Assembly: GCA_022448985.1 (NCBI GenBank)
Contig: JAKVCR010000041.1
Coordinates: 12,477 to 76,476 of the forward strand
DNA: 64,000 nt
Direction: 5' to 3'
DNA from: Roseibacillus sp.
GTDB lineage: Bacteria; Verrucomicrobiota; Verrucomicrobiia; Verrucomicrobiales; Akkermansiaceae
The position numbers and the translations under genes are program-made. Under the pieces are notes generated by a model, which did not search any database, was not told the origin of the DNA, and saw nothing but the letters and a program-made list of their open reading frames with translations. Of the stretch, positions 45,059-53,023 are shown piece by piece (position 1 is the first letter of the stretch; every line of letters begins with the position of its first letter).

Positions 45059-45523
45059 TCAAGTCATGGATATTTGAACGGCCGTCCCGAGAGGAACAAG
45101 GTCGTATAGTTCAGTCACATCACGTTTTTTCATGCGGATACAGCCATGGGATGCAGGGGTCCCAATCTGATCCTCCTGGTTCGTTCCGTGGATGTAGATA
45201 TAGCGGTCATAGGAGTTGGAGTTCTCTTTCTCAAGGCCATGAAGGCGGAGGATGCGGGCGAGGATGAGATCCTCTTCCCCGGTGGGCCGGTCGGGGCTCC
45301 ACTCGGCCACAGGTTTTCGTCCCTTGAAAATTGCGTGAAGGCTTTCACCGGCACCGTATTTTTCGCATATCTGGAAAGCCCCGAGAGGTGTCTTGAAGCT
45401 CTCAGCCTCGGTCCCAAGCCCGAATTTGGAAGTGGAGACGGGGTAGCTCTTCAGCAACCCCTCCTCTCTCCAGACTTCGATTGTCTGGGTGGCTATCGTG
45501 ACGCGGAGATGGAGGGAGGGCAT
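45059..45523 (-). CDS. L,D-transpeptidase (YkuD domain)
   Basis: A 154-residue protein formed almost wholly of a YkuD/ErfK catalytic domain. The signature is intact: IHGTNQEDQIGTPASHGCIRM with the catalytic Cys, followed by KRDVTELYDLVPLGTAVQI. Such enzymes make 3-3 cross-links or attach proteins to peptidoglycan. No signal peptide or anchor is evident, so export or a short form is a question. It starts 14 bases after the bioB stop and probably shares its transcript, although there is no functional link. Confidence 0.9.
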   Translation of the reverse strand: MPSLHLRVTIATQTIEVWREEGLLKSYPVSTSKFGLGTEAESFKTPLGAFQICEKYGAGESLHAIFKGRKPVAEWSPDRPTGEEDLILARILRLHGLEKENSNSYDRYIYIHGTNQEDQIGTPASHGCIRMKKRDVTELYDLVPLGTAVQISMT

Positions 45524-45537
45524 TCTTTTCGATGCTC

Positions 45538-46533
45538 CTATTTTGGAGAGGGCGAGAGGGGGCGCTCAGGTCTTGGGCATGGGGCCGGAGTGGAGCGATC
45601 GGCAGGTTTCGCCTCCAGTCCAAGCTTGCTTAGCAGCGCAAGGTCGCTCTGGACAGCGGGGTTGGTGGCAGTAAGGAGTTTATCACCGTAGAAGATAGAG
45701 TTTGCGCCGGCGAAGAAGCAGAGAGCCTGAGCCTCATCAGAAAGGCGAGTGCGCCCGGCCGAGAGGCGGACGCGAGCTCCGGGAACGGAGATGCGGGTGA
45801 GAGCAATAAGCCTGGCAAGCTCGAAGGCGTCGACTGGCTTGTTATCGGCAAGGGGAGTTCCCGGCATGGGCATGAGGGCATTGATCGGAATGCTCTCGGG
45901 CGGAGGATTAAACTCGGAAATGACTTCCAGCATTCTGAGGCGGTCCTCAATTTCTTCTCCCAGGCCCAATATGCCTCCGCAACAGACCGACATCCCTGCG
46001 TCCTGAACATTGCGTATCGTGTTGAGGCGATCCTGGAAGCTGTGGGTGGTGACAATGTTGGGATAATGCTCGGGGGAGGTGTCTATGTTGTGGTTGTAGG
46101 CTGTGACACCAGCCTGACGGAGAGCGGTGGCCTCTGCTGCTCCCAGTTCCCCGAGGGTTACGCACACTTCCATGTCGAGGGCAGCCACTTCGCGTACGAT
46201 CTCAAGAACAGATTCGAACCTTTGAGTGCCTGCCCTGACACCCCGCCAAGCCGCACCCATGCAAAACCGGGTAGAGCCACTCTCCTTGGCCGCTCGGGCC
46301 CGCTCAAGGACCTGCTCTTTTTCCATCAATCGTTCGGCTTCTATCCCAGAATTGTAGCGGGCTGATTGGGCACAGTAAGAGCAATCCTCGGAGCACCCCC
46401 CTGTCTTGATGGAAAGAAGCGTACACAACTGAACACTGGAATCGCTCCAATGGCTCTCATGAACCTTACGAGCCTGCTGAAGGAGTTCGAAGAAGGGCAG
46501 TTTGTAGAGTTTCTCTAGATCAGCATAGCGCAT
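45538..46533 (-). CDS. bioB: Biotin synthase
   Basis: A 331-residue radical SAM enzyme inserting sulfur into dethiobiotin. The 4Fe-4S motif CSEDCSYC (CxxxCxxC) is at about 53-60, followed by AQSARYN. The GAAWRG, YNHNIDTSPEHYPNIVTTH and PVDAFELARLIALTRI segments are typical. It is the only biotin gene in this window; bioA/D/F/C are not seen. GCC precedes the ATG, with no strong Shine-Dalgarno sequence. Confidence 0.96.
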   Translation of the reverse strand: MRYADLEKLYKLPFFELLQQARKVHESHWSDSSVQLCTLLSIKTGGCSEDCSYCAQSARYNSGIEAERLMEKEQVLERARAAKESGSTRFCMGAAWRGVRAGTQRFESVLEIVREVAALDMEVCVTLGELGAAEATALRQAGVTAYNHNIDTSPEHYPNIVTTHSFQDRLNTIRNVQDAGMSVCCGGILGLGEEIEDRLRMLEVISEFNPPPESIPINALMPMPGTPLADNKPVDAFELARLIALTRISVPGARVRLSAGRTRLSDEAQALCFFAGANSIFYGDKLLTATNPAVQSDLALLSKLGLEAKPADRSTPAPCPRPERPLSPSPK

Positions 46534-46551
46534 GGCAATTTCGTTTATCGC

Positions 46552-47235
46552 TCATCGGACCCATGATCCCGAAACGGTGGGCAGGTGGCCCTGTCCCACT
46601 CCACTGTAGTCGGTTTTGCCAGCAGCTCCGATGAGACGGTTGCCGATTTTCCGACGCCAGGTCTTGCTCATGCTCTCCCCGGTGTGACAACCGTAACTCT
46701 GGCAGATGGCCCCCCTGCGGAATACGGATCTTTTGATTTTCCTCAGATCACGCTCGTGGATCCAAGCCTTTGAGATGGCCATGATGTCATTGCTGTAGTC
46801 GAGCATGAAGGCGTAGCGATTGGAGTGCCCGAAAAAATCGAAGGTATAAACAGAGCGGGCAGGGCGTTCGTTGATGGCGTTGATGGCTTCCTCTCCGCTC
46901 TTAATCCAGATGAGTTCGCATCTGCGTTTGTCCGCCTGTTCCTCAATCCATTGTGCGTAGGGATTTCCATCAGCACGGGCACGGCTGAGGTAGCCCGGGC
47001 GGTGGACGATCCAGACCAGTCTGGCATCCTTGCCATACTCAAGACGAATTTGTGCCATACGGAGGGTAGAGGCCCGGACAAAATTTCCCCACCACCTGTC
47101 ATGCTGCTCGGTTTCATTGCGTAGATCCTCCCATTCCCGCAGGGCAGGACCGCCGCAGAGAATCACGTGCTCCTGGACACCTGCGGAGAGGGCGGACAGG
47201 GGGAAGAGGGCAGTCAGGAGGACCAGAAATCTCAC
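46552..47235 (-). CDS. Secreted protein with caspase-like (clan CD) His-Cys arrangement, unknown function
   Basis: A 227-residue exported protein from a GTG at 47235. This start gives a signal peptide (MRFLVLLTALFPLSALSAG); a longer frame starting at 47559 overlaps the divergent acetyltransferase gene and is rejected. Residues 130-140 contain FDFFGHSN, and residues 178-186 contain CQSYGCHTGE. A His after a hydrophobic strand and, about 45 residues later, a Cys after a second hydrophobic strand is the layout of caspase, CHAT and DUF4347-like folds. Catalytic use of H137 and C183 is inferred. It is the downstream neighbour of nothing obvious, ending 18 bases from bioB's start on the same strand. 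Confidence 0.68.
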   Translation of the reverse strand: MRFLVLLTALFPLSALSAGVQEHVILCGGPALREWEDLRNETEQHDRWWGNFVRASTLRMAQIRLEYGKDARLVWIVHRPGYLSRARADGNPYAQWIEEQADKRRCELIWIKSGEEAINAINERPARSVYTFDFFGHSNRYAFMLDYSNDIMAISKAWIHERDLRKIKRSVFRRGAICQSYGCHTGESMSKTWRRKIGNRLIGAAGKTDYSGVGQGHLPTVSGSWVR

Positions 47236-47401
47236 GCCCTGAGGATGCGGCACACGGGATTGAGGGGCAAGGAGGGAGTGGAGGGAGTTCTGCACAATAA
47301 GGGCTCCGCAGGGGTGGGCCTGCTCACGGCCGGGAGAGGGGCTAGGGGCGGAGTCGGGGCCGGTCGCCGATTGACGATGCCGTTTCAACCAGTCACGGTC
47401 G

Positions 47402-47830
47402 GTGAGGGTGACGATTCTGCTTACGAGTTTTTCCGAATCCGAGTCCGAGATTCGTGCGATACGCAATGCGGTATTCGAGGATGAGCAGCACGTTCCACCG
47501 GAGATCGACTGGGATGGGCATGACGGCGAGTGCCTGCATGCGCTGGTGCTTGGCGACAATGGTGAAGCAGTGGGTACGGGCCGCCTTGCTCCCGATGGGA
47601 AAATCGGACGTTTGGCGGTTTTGAGATTCCAGCGCGGGAGGGGCTTCGGGGCCAGCTTGTTGCGAGCGTTGGTGGAGGCCGCCCGGAATCAGGGGCTAAC
47701 GAAGGTCTTTCTTCATGCCCAGACCCGGGCCCTGAAATTCTATCAGCAGGCAGACTTCCAGGTGAGTGGCGAGCCCTTTCACGAGGCGGAGATAGAGCAT
47801 TTTTATATGTCCCGCTCTCTGTGTGACTGA
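47402..47830 (+). CDS. GNAT-family N-acetyltransferase
   Basis: A 142-residue acetyltransferase of the ElaA/YjcF type. The IRNAVFEDEQHVPPEIDWDG opening is followed by the acetyl-CoA loop segment KIGRLAVLRFQRGRGFGASLLRALVEAAR. The KVFLHAQTRALKFYQQADFQVSGEPFHEAEIEHFYM region matches the YjcF subfamily. The start is a GTG at 47402; another GTG at 47408 is possible. The acceptor molecule is not known. It is divergent from the caspase-like gene. Confidence 0.88.
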   Translation: MRVTILLTSFSESESEIRAIRNAVFEDEQHVPPEIDWDGHDGECLHALVLGDNGEAVGTGRLAPDGKIGRLAVLRFQRGRGFGASLLRALVEAARNQGLTKVFLHAQTRALKFYQQADFQVSGEPFHEAEIEHFYMSRSLCD

Positions 47831-47853
47831 CAATGGAGAGAGGGTGGGGATGA

Positions 47854-47910
47854 GACAGCCCCCGGTGCCCGCCCATCTGGGCAATCTTCCCTTAAATGAA
47901 GGGGGCTGTC
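47854..47910. terminator. Possible terminator hairpin between convergent genes
   Basis: GACAGCCCCC (47854-47863) pairs perfectly with GGGGGCTGTC (47901-47910) over a 37-base loop. It lies between the GNAT and MalY/PatB gene stops. No clear T-run follows, so a terminator role is only likely. Confidence 0.45.
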
Positions 47911-47949
47911 GGTATTTCTGTATGAACGGAAAGACGGAGGGAGCCGGGG

Positions 47950-49089
47950 TCACTTGCCGAGGGCATTTCCCATCGCAGTGATGGCTTCCTGGAGGAGCGC
48001 ACGGCTGCACCCGAAATTGAGACGGGTGTGTCCAGGAGCCCCGAATAATCGTCCATCCGAGAGAAAAAGGGCGGCCTCTTTTTCGAGGAATTGGTTCGGC
48101 TCAGTGATTCCGGTGGGGCGGAAGTCGAGCCAGGCGAGATAGGTGGCTTCGATGTCGGGAATGAGGACATTGCCGAGTTTCTCGCGGCAGAAGGCAGTGA
48201 GGAGATCACGATTGGTCCGAAGGTAGGAAATCAGTTCGCGGCGCCATGGCTCGCCATGGCGATAAGCTGCTTCGGCGGAATAGTATCCGAGGCAGGTGAT
48301 CTCTGCCAGGGTGTGTCCACTTTTGCGGTTGAACATGTGCCGCAGGCGCTTGTCGGGAATAACGGCATAGGCGTAGCCCATGCCTGCTATATTGTAGGTT
48401 TTGCTGGGCGAAAGGAGTGTAATGGTTCGAACGGCATATTTTTCGGGCAGCTGAAGGGCTGTGAAATGGGGTGTTCTCTCTTCTTCGAGGATGAGATCGC
48501 AGTGGATTTCATCCGAGACGAGGATGAGATCGTGGCGGTCGCAGAACTCGGCAAGTTGGAGGATCTCTTCTTTGGAGAATACGCGTCCGAGGGGATTCTG
48601 AGGGTTGCTGAGAAGGAAGAGCTTTGTGCTGTCGGTGACGGCGTTCTCCATGGCATCCCAGTCGAAGACCCATTGGGCATCCTCGAGAACATAGGGCACG
48701 GTAATGAGTTCAAGTGCGCCGTCACGATGGACATTGAGGAAGGGTGGATACACCGGGGTGCATGTGAGGAGGGCCTCTCCCGGATCGGCGAATGCCCGGC
48801 CTGCGAGGGAAAGAGCGGGCACAAGTCCCCCGAGGTGAACGAGATGCTCAGCGGAGGCTGATACCCCGTGCCGTTTGTCCAGATAGCACAGGATGGATTC
48901 GACGAGGCCATCGTGTGGCACCGCATAACCGAAGACCCCGTGCTCCACCCGCTGGTGGAGGGCCTCAATGACTTCCGGGGGGGAGAGGAAATCCATGTCT
49001 GCAACCCAGAAGGGTTGCAGTTCGGGGCGCTTGTCCCATTTCAGGGAACCGGTTCCGCGCCGGGTAGTAGCGACGTCGAAGATGGACAT
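47950..49089 (-). CDS. MalY/PatB-family PLP-dependent C-S lyase/aminotransferase
   Basis: A 379-residue fold-type I PLP enzyme, related to cystathionine beta-lyase PatB and MalY. Visible: WDKRPELQPFWVADMDFLSPPEVIEALHQRVEHGVFGY, LLSNPQNPLGRVFSKEEI, SDEIHCDLI, and the PLP-lysine segment SPSKTYNIAGM. The C-terminus ends LNFGCSR, with the substrate-binding Arg. The start at 49089 gives the usual MSIFDVATTRRGTGSLKWD opening; an upstream in-frame start at 49170 would overlap the next gene. It probably cleaves C-S bonds or transaminates; the substrate is not known. Confidence 0.9.
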   Translation of the reverse strand: MSIFDVATTRRGTGSLKWDKRPELQPFWVADMDFLSPPEVIEALHQRVEHGVFGYAVPHDGLVESILCYLDKRHGVSASAEHLVHLGGLVPALSLAGRAFADPGEALLTCTPVYPPFLNVHRDGALELITVPYVLEDAQWVFDWDAMENAVTDSTKLFLLSNPQNPLGRVFSKEEILQLAEFCDRHDLILVSDEIHCDLILEEERTPHFTALQLPEKYAVRTITLLSPSKTYNIAGMGYAYAVIPDKRLRHMFNRKSGHTLAEITCLGYYSAEAAYRHGEPWRRELISYLRTNRDLLTAFCREKLGNVLIPDIEATYLAWLDFRPTGITEPNQFLEKEAALFLSDGRLFGAPGHTRLNFGCSRALLQEAITAMGNALGK

Positions 49090-49121
49090 GAGCGGGAGCG
49101 ATAGGGCAGGGGGAGCAGATG

Positions 49122-49886
49122 TCAAATCATGTCCCGGGTAACAGAGAATTTTGCTCCGCAGCGGGGACATTGAATAGTGATCTCCTCCTGGCCCTGGAAG
49201 AGCTCATCAGGCTCTGAACGCCAGGTTCCGAGGACCGGCAGGATGCGGTCGAGATCACATCCACAATTCCAGCGGAAGCGACGGGTTTCCAGAAGCTTGG
49301 TTTCTTCGACCTGCTCAAGCCGGCTGATGTCAGCAGGCTCGATGGAGGAAAACCACTGGGCATCATAGCCTGGCTGGGCGGCGAGGAGGACAAAGGTCTC
49401 GTCCGGAAGACGAAAGGCCCGCCCCGGGCGCTGTTCGGAACGCTGGTAGAGCTTTTCAATCCATTCGAGGGGATCAGTGGAGTCGACCTCCAGTGAGCTG
49501 CGCCGCGATTCCTTGTCGGGAACAGTAGTCTGCGAGTAGAAGATGTTGCGATCTGTTTCACGGACATCCTCCGTAAAACAGCGCCCGGTGATCTGCTGGT
49601 GGAGGGAGGAGCCGGTGGTGAACAGGTTGACCCGGGGGGCCCGTATGTTAACAGTCCAAGCGATGGTTTCCGCCCAGGGGCGGGCCACCAGATGAAGGGC
49701 CAGCATGGCCATGGCATCCTTGAGCGCAATGTCGAGATGCTCAGGATAGCGCAATCCATGTTGCATGAGGTGAAGATAGTAGTCTGTGTAGATTGGCGGG
49801 AAACTGCCTCGCACCATGAGGACATTACGATGCCGGACGAAGATGGATTCCACGCCAGCGAACTCCTCTGGGATCTCGGTTCTCAT
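49122..49886 (-). CDS. Hsp33-like redox-regulated chaperone
   Basis: A 254-residue protein whose last 45 residues have a CXC-X29-CXXC pattern (CGC at about 208-210, CPRC near 240), followed by GAKFSVTRDMI. This fits the Hsp33 zinc/redox switch CXC-X27-32-CXXC. The N-terminal 200 residues resemble the Hsp33 fold in outline (RYPEHLDIALKDAMAMLALHLVARP, then GSSLHQQITGRCF) but are divergent and shorter than the usual 290. It has no signal peptide. The start at 49886 is an ATG. It lies 32 bases upstream of the MalY/PatB start on the same strand. The redox switch is visible; the chaperone function is inferred. Confidence 0.75.
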   Translation of the reverse strand: MRTEIPEEFAGVESIFVRHRNVLMVRGSFPPIYTDYYLHLMQHGLRYPEHLDIALKDAMAMLALHLVARPWAETIAWTVNIRAPRVNLFTTGSSLHQQITGRCFTEDVRETDRNIFYSQTTVPDKESRRSSLEVDSTDPLEWIEKLYQRSEQRPGRAFRLPDETFVLLAAQPGYDAQWFSSIEPADISRLEQVEETKLLETRRFRWNCGCDLDRILPVLGTWRSEPDELFQGQEEITIQCPRCGAKFSVTRDMI

Positions 49887-49899
49887 GGAGAGTCAGCTT

Positions 49900-50829
49900 T
49901 CAGAGGGGAAGTTCGGGTTCAGGTTCTTTCTCCAGAGGCGGGAGGCCCTGCTGCTCGGGATCAACTGCGGAACTGTCAAGTCGCTCGCGCGTGATTTCAA
50001 GGTAGTGCGCATCTATTTCAAAGCCAATGCAGGTGGCGATGCCCGCATTGCGTGCGGCCAGGGCAGACGATCCAATTCCGAGAAACGGATCAAGCAGGAC
50101 AGTTTCAGGGCCTCGACCGTGGAGCCTGATGCACTGCTCCACAAGGGCCGGGGGGAAGGTGGCGGGATGCGGTCGCTGATCCTTTCTTGAGCGGATTGTG
50201 TCATAAGGGATGAACCAGGTATTGCCGCGGCAGCGTCGATCGAAGCCCCCTGTATGCTTCCAGCGCTTGATGTTCGACTTGTCCGCATAAGGAACCCCGG
50301 CGGATCGCCGGTCAAGTGGAACGGATCCAGTCTTGGTCAGGTGGAATACGAATTCGTGGCAGTCATTGACATAGCGTTGCGAGTTGATCGGCTTGAAGTG
50401 GCCTGCACTGACAATCTTGTCATCGCGGGTCTCAATGGAGATCGACTTGATCCAATGGAAGGTGTTCTGGAGCCTGAAGAGATGGGGCGCGGTTAGCGCA
50501 AGGAGGAGTTGATGAGGTAGAAGGGGATTACTGGGAGTCCCCCCCAGGTTCAGGAAAAAGGAGCCATCGGGACGGAGAATTCGCAGGATTTCGGCGGCCC
50601 ATTCCGTGCACCAGAGGAGAAAGGCCTCGCGTGGGGAGGTGTCGTCGTAGCTGCGATAGTTGATTCCCAGGTTGTAAGGAGGGGAAGTGACGACCATATC
50701 CACACTCTCATTTTCGAGTTCGGTCATGCCGCGGAGGCAATCGCCATGGTGGAACTGGAATGAGGTTGGAATTGGCCTGAGGGAGATTAGTTCCCCTGCA
50801 ACCTGCGGGGAGAAGGGCAGGGGGGGCAA
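49900..50829 (-). CDS. Orphan DNA methyltransferase, probably N4-cytosine type
   Basis: A 309-residue beta-class amino DNA methyltransferase. Motif IV reads TSPPYNLGINY (SPPY, typical of N4-cytosine or some N6-adenine enzymes), near the N-terminus, preceded by FQFHHGDCLRGM. Motif I is near the C-terminus: VLLDPFLGIGSSALAARNAGIATCIGFEID, then LEITRERL. The start TTG at 50829 is used because the frame continues upstream over the divergent TetR gene, and an AGAG sits a few bases before it. No restriction enzyme gene is adjacent, so it is solitary. A regulatory or protective role is possible; the recognition site is unknown. Confidence 0.85.
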   Translation of the reverse strand: MPPLPFSPQVAGELISLRPIPTSFQFHHGDCLRGMTELENESVDMVVTSPPYNLGINYRSYDDTSPREAFLLWCTEWAAEILRILRPDGSFFLNLGGTPSNPLLPHQLLLALTAPHLFRLQNTFHWIKSISIETRDDKIVSAGHFKPINSQRYVNDCHEFVFHLTKTGSVPLDRRSAGVPYADKSNIKRWKHTGGFDRRCRGNTWFIPYDTIRSRKDQRPHPATFPPALVEQCIRLHGRGPETVLLDPFLGIGSSALAARNAGIATCIGFEIDAHYLEITRERLDSSAVDPEQQGLPPLEKEPEPELPL

Positions 50830-50871
50830 GTCACTCTTTTGTGAATAATGTAAAATGCTTATTATAAATAT

Positions 50872-50899
50872 GTTATATTTTATCGAGCTCCGTTCGCAA
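50872..50899 (-). promoter_or_regulatory. Candidate promoter of the DNA methyltransferase gene
   Basis: On the - strand TTGCGA (50894-50899) and TATAAC (50872-50877) are spaced by 16 bases and lie about 45 bases upstream of the TTG start. The intergenic region is markedly AT-rich compared with its surroundings. Confidence 0.45.
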
Positions 50900-50916
50900 A
50901 TTTGGATTGACCATTG

Positions 50917-50941
50917 AAACTTACGTTTTAAACATCCGTTT
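50917..50941. promoter_or_regulatory. Candidate TetR operator: two AAAC-N4-GTTT sites
   Basis: Two near-identical inverted repeats, AAAC-N4-GTTT at 50917-50928 and 50930-50941, are separated by one base and end 6 bases before the TetR ATG. TTGACC (50907-50912) just upstream is a possible -35, so binding would block transcription of the regulator and the efflux operon. Confidence 0.55.
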
Positions 50942-50947
50942 AACTCG

Positions 50948-51604
50948 ATGGCAGAGACACCTGATGACGCCCAGGGCACCCGCGAAAGGATCTTAAGCTC
51001 CGCTGAGACGCTTTTCGCGGAGTGCGGTTTTGAAACCGTTTCCCTGCGGGACATTACCGGAGCTGCGGGGGCCAATGTCGCTGCGGTGAATTATCATTTT
51101 GGATCCAAGGAAAGGCTGATTGATGCCGTTATTGAGCGCCATGTGGTGCCAATCAATGAGGAACGTCTGGAACTGCTTGATCGTCTTGCAGCTAAGTATG
51201 CGGAAGAAGCCCTTCCGGTTGAAGAGATTCTGAGGGCTTTCCTTTCTCCAGTGCTACGCCAGATCACAAGTGGGAAAATGTCGGAAGAACTCTTCGGGAA
51301 ATTCATGGGTCGCCTCATTGGAGAACGTGGCTATAAATTGCCGGAATCGGTGCGCCCTCTTTTCAGCCTGATGGCCGGGCGCTTCACCGCAGCCCTGCGG
51401 AAGGCGGTTCCACGACTCAGCGAAGAGGCCGCTCTCTGGCGAATGCATTTCTCCTTTGGAGTAATGTCAAACACCCTGACCCACGGTGATACCCTGCGAC
51501 AGATATCAGGTGGCAGAGCTGGAAACCCTTCCATAGAAAGCATCTTCGAGAAGATCATCGAGTTCTGCGCAGCAGGAATCGAGGCTGCAGGAGAGGAGAA
51601 GTGA
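50948..51604 (+). CDS. TetR-family transcriptional regulator of an RND efflux operon
   Basis: A 218-residue TetR regulator. Residues 10-56 are the N-terminal HTH: TRERILSSAETLFAECGFETVSLRDITGAAGANVAAVNYHFGSKERL. The C-terminal ligand domain resembles the CecR/YbiH (DUF1956) subfamily. It is followed with a 1-base overlap (TGATG) by the outer-membrane factor gene, so it is the first gene of a four-gene operon and probably represses it until a toxic ligand binds. Candidate operators lie directly upstream. A conventional Shine-Dalgarno sequence is absent. Confidence 0.92.
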   Translation: MAETPDDAQGTRERILSSAETLFAECGFETVSLRDITGAAGANVAAVNYHFGSKERLIDAVIERHVVPINEERLELLDRLAAKYAEEALPVEEILRAFLSPVLRQITSGKMSEELFGKFMGRLIGERGYKLPESVRPLFSLMAGRFTAALRKAVPRLSEEAALWRMHFSFGVMSNTLTHGDTLRQISGGRAGNPSIESIFEKIIEFCAAGIEAAGEEK

Positions 51605-53019
51605 TGAGTGACAAACAATCCACGTTGATGGTGCTCGGTCTGGCAGCGCTCCTGACAGGCTGCGCCGTTCGATCGTCCGACAGTCGGATTGGTTCCGCAG
51701 CAGAAGGTGCTCCGGAGCGCTGGATCGCGAGCAAGGCGGCACGAGCGGGGATTGACCGCGATTGGATCAAGCGTTTTGGGGATGCGCAACTGGTGGCTCT
51801 TGTTGAGGAATCAATGAAGAACCATCCGGACCTTTGGGTGGCTGCGGAACGGGTTCGCCGAGCAGAGGCAATTGCCCGTCTTTCGGGAGCGGCGCGAAGG
51901 GTGCAGGTTTCGGGACAGGTCAACGGTCTCCTGCAGAAGCAGCGTTTCCCCGGCTTTCCCCTCAGTCTTGGAAGCAACACCGCAGAGGTTTATGGAGCTT
52001 CGCTGGATGTCAGCTGGGAGCTGGATCTTTGGGGACGTCTCCGTGCTTCCCGGCGGGCAGCGGAGGGAGATCAGCAGGCGCAGGTCCAGGATTATCGGGC
52101 GGCCCGTGCGTCGATGGCCGCGCAGCTCGCCAAGGCTTGGTTTGCACTGGGGGAGGCTAATGAACAGATTGGGCTCGCGCAGGCAGCAATCCTCGTGCGC
52201 GATAAGACGGTTCTGTCAATTCGTGAGCGTTTTGCGGTGGCCCTGGAAGGCGGACTTGCATCGCAGTTGCGGCTCGCAGAAACCGACCTCGCCAGTTCCC
52301 GTGCGTCCCTCGCGCGCTGGCAGGCGGAACGTGAGCGGGCACTGAGGCAGGTTGAACTGCTGGCGGGGCGTTATCCGGAGGGACGTTTACTTTCCCAAAA
52401 GGGTCTTCCCGGGATTCCGGCTCCACCGCCAGTGGGTCTGCCATCGGAGTTGTTGCTGCGTCGGCCTGATATCCTTGCAGCTGAACGAAGGTATGCTGCA
52501 GCAGGAAATCGCCACAAGGCTGCAAGACTGGCGCGGTATCCCAGCTTTTCGCTGACAGGCAGGACCGGCACGAGCACCAATTCCCTGAACGAGGTGCTGG
52601 ACAGCCGTTTCGGGGTCTGGTCCCTTGCCGGGGGGGTGATGCAACCGTTAATTGCGGGGGGACGCCTCCGGGAAGAAGAGAGGATTGCGGGTCATGACGA
52701 GGAAATCGCCTTACGCGAGTTACAGCGAAGCGTCCTGCGGGGTTTCGGAGAGGTCGAGCAGGCACTTGTAGCAGAGGACTATTTTGCCCGGCGAGAGCAG
52801 GCGGTGGCGGAATCTGCGCGTTCGGCGAAGGAAGCGGCGGAAGCGGCTATTCTGGATTTTGCGGACGGGGCGGTTGATGCCCTGACCCTTTTGAGTGCCC
52901 AGGACCGGCAGGTGCAGACAGCGTTTCAGTTAGTGGCGTTGCGCCGCATGCGGCTTGATAACCGGGTCGACCTCCATCTTGCCCTGGGAGGTGATTTCAA
53001 ATTGCGAACACTAGAGTAG
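51604..53019 (+). CDS. RND efflux system outer-membrane factor lipoprotein (NodT/OprM type)
   Basis: A 471-residue outer-membrane efflux protein with lipobox LLTGCAV (Cys near 20). Two OEP repeats are visible, each with a coiled-coil segment: VEESMKNHPDLWVAAERVRRAEA and, in the second, LRRPDILAAERRYAAAGNRHKAARLARYPSFSLTG. The usual length is 450-500. The start at 51604 overlaps the TetR stop. It forms the outer-membrane duct for the MFP-RND pump encoded by the next two genes. Confidence 0.93.
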   Translation: MSDKQSTLMVLGLAALLTGCAVRSSDSRIGSAAEGAPERWIASKAARAGIDRDWIKRFGDAQLVALVEESMKNHPDLWVAAERVRRAEAIARLSGAARRVQVSGQVNGLLQKQRFPGFPLSLGSNTAEVYGASLDVSWELDLWGRLRASRRAAEGDQQAQVQDYRAARASMAAQLAKAWFALGEANEQIGLAQAAILVRDKTVLSIRERFAVALEGGLASQLRLAETDLASSRASLARWQAERERALRQVELLAGRYPEGRLLSQKGLPGIPAPPPVGLPSELLLRRPDILAAERRYAAAGNRHKAARLARYPSFSLTGRTGTSTNSLNEVLDSRFGVWSLAGGVMQPLIAGGRLREEERIAGHDEEIALRELQRSVLRGFGEVEQALVAEDYFARREQAVAESARSAKEAAEAAILDFADGAVDALTLLSAQDRQVQTAFQLVALRRMRLDNRVDLHLALGGDFKLRTLE

Positions 53020-53023
53020 AAGA

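Noticed and set aside
47236-47559. Upstream extension of the caspase-like protein by 108 residues
   Set aside because: It overlaps the divergent acetyltransferase gene and lacks any domain; the GTG at 47235 gives a good signal peptide.
48091-48861. Open frame on + opposite the MalY/PatB gene (256 codons)
   Set aside because: Antisense to a gene with full PLP-enzyme motifs; a GC-driven shadow frame.
50830-51075. Upstream extension of the DNA methyltransferase over the TetR gene
   Set aside because: The extension overlaps the TetR helix-turn-helix coding region and lies upstream of an AT-rich promoter-like region.
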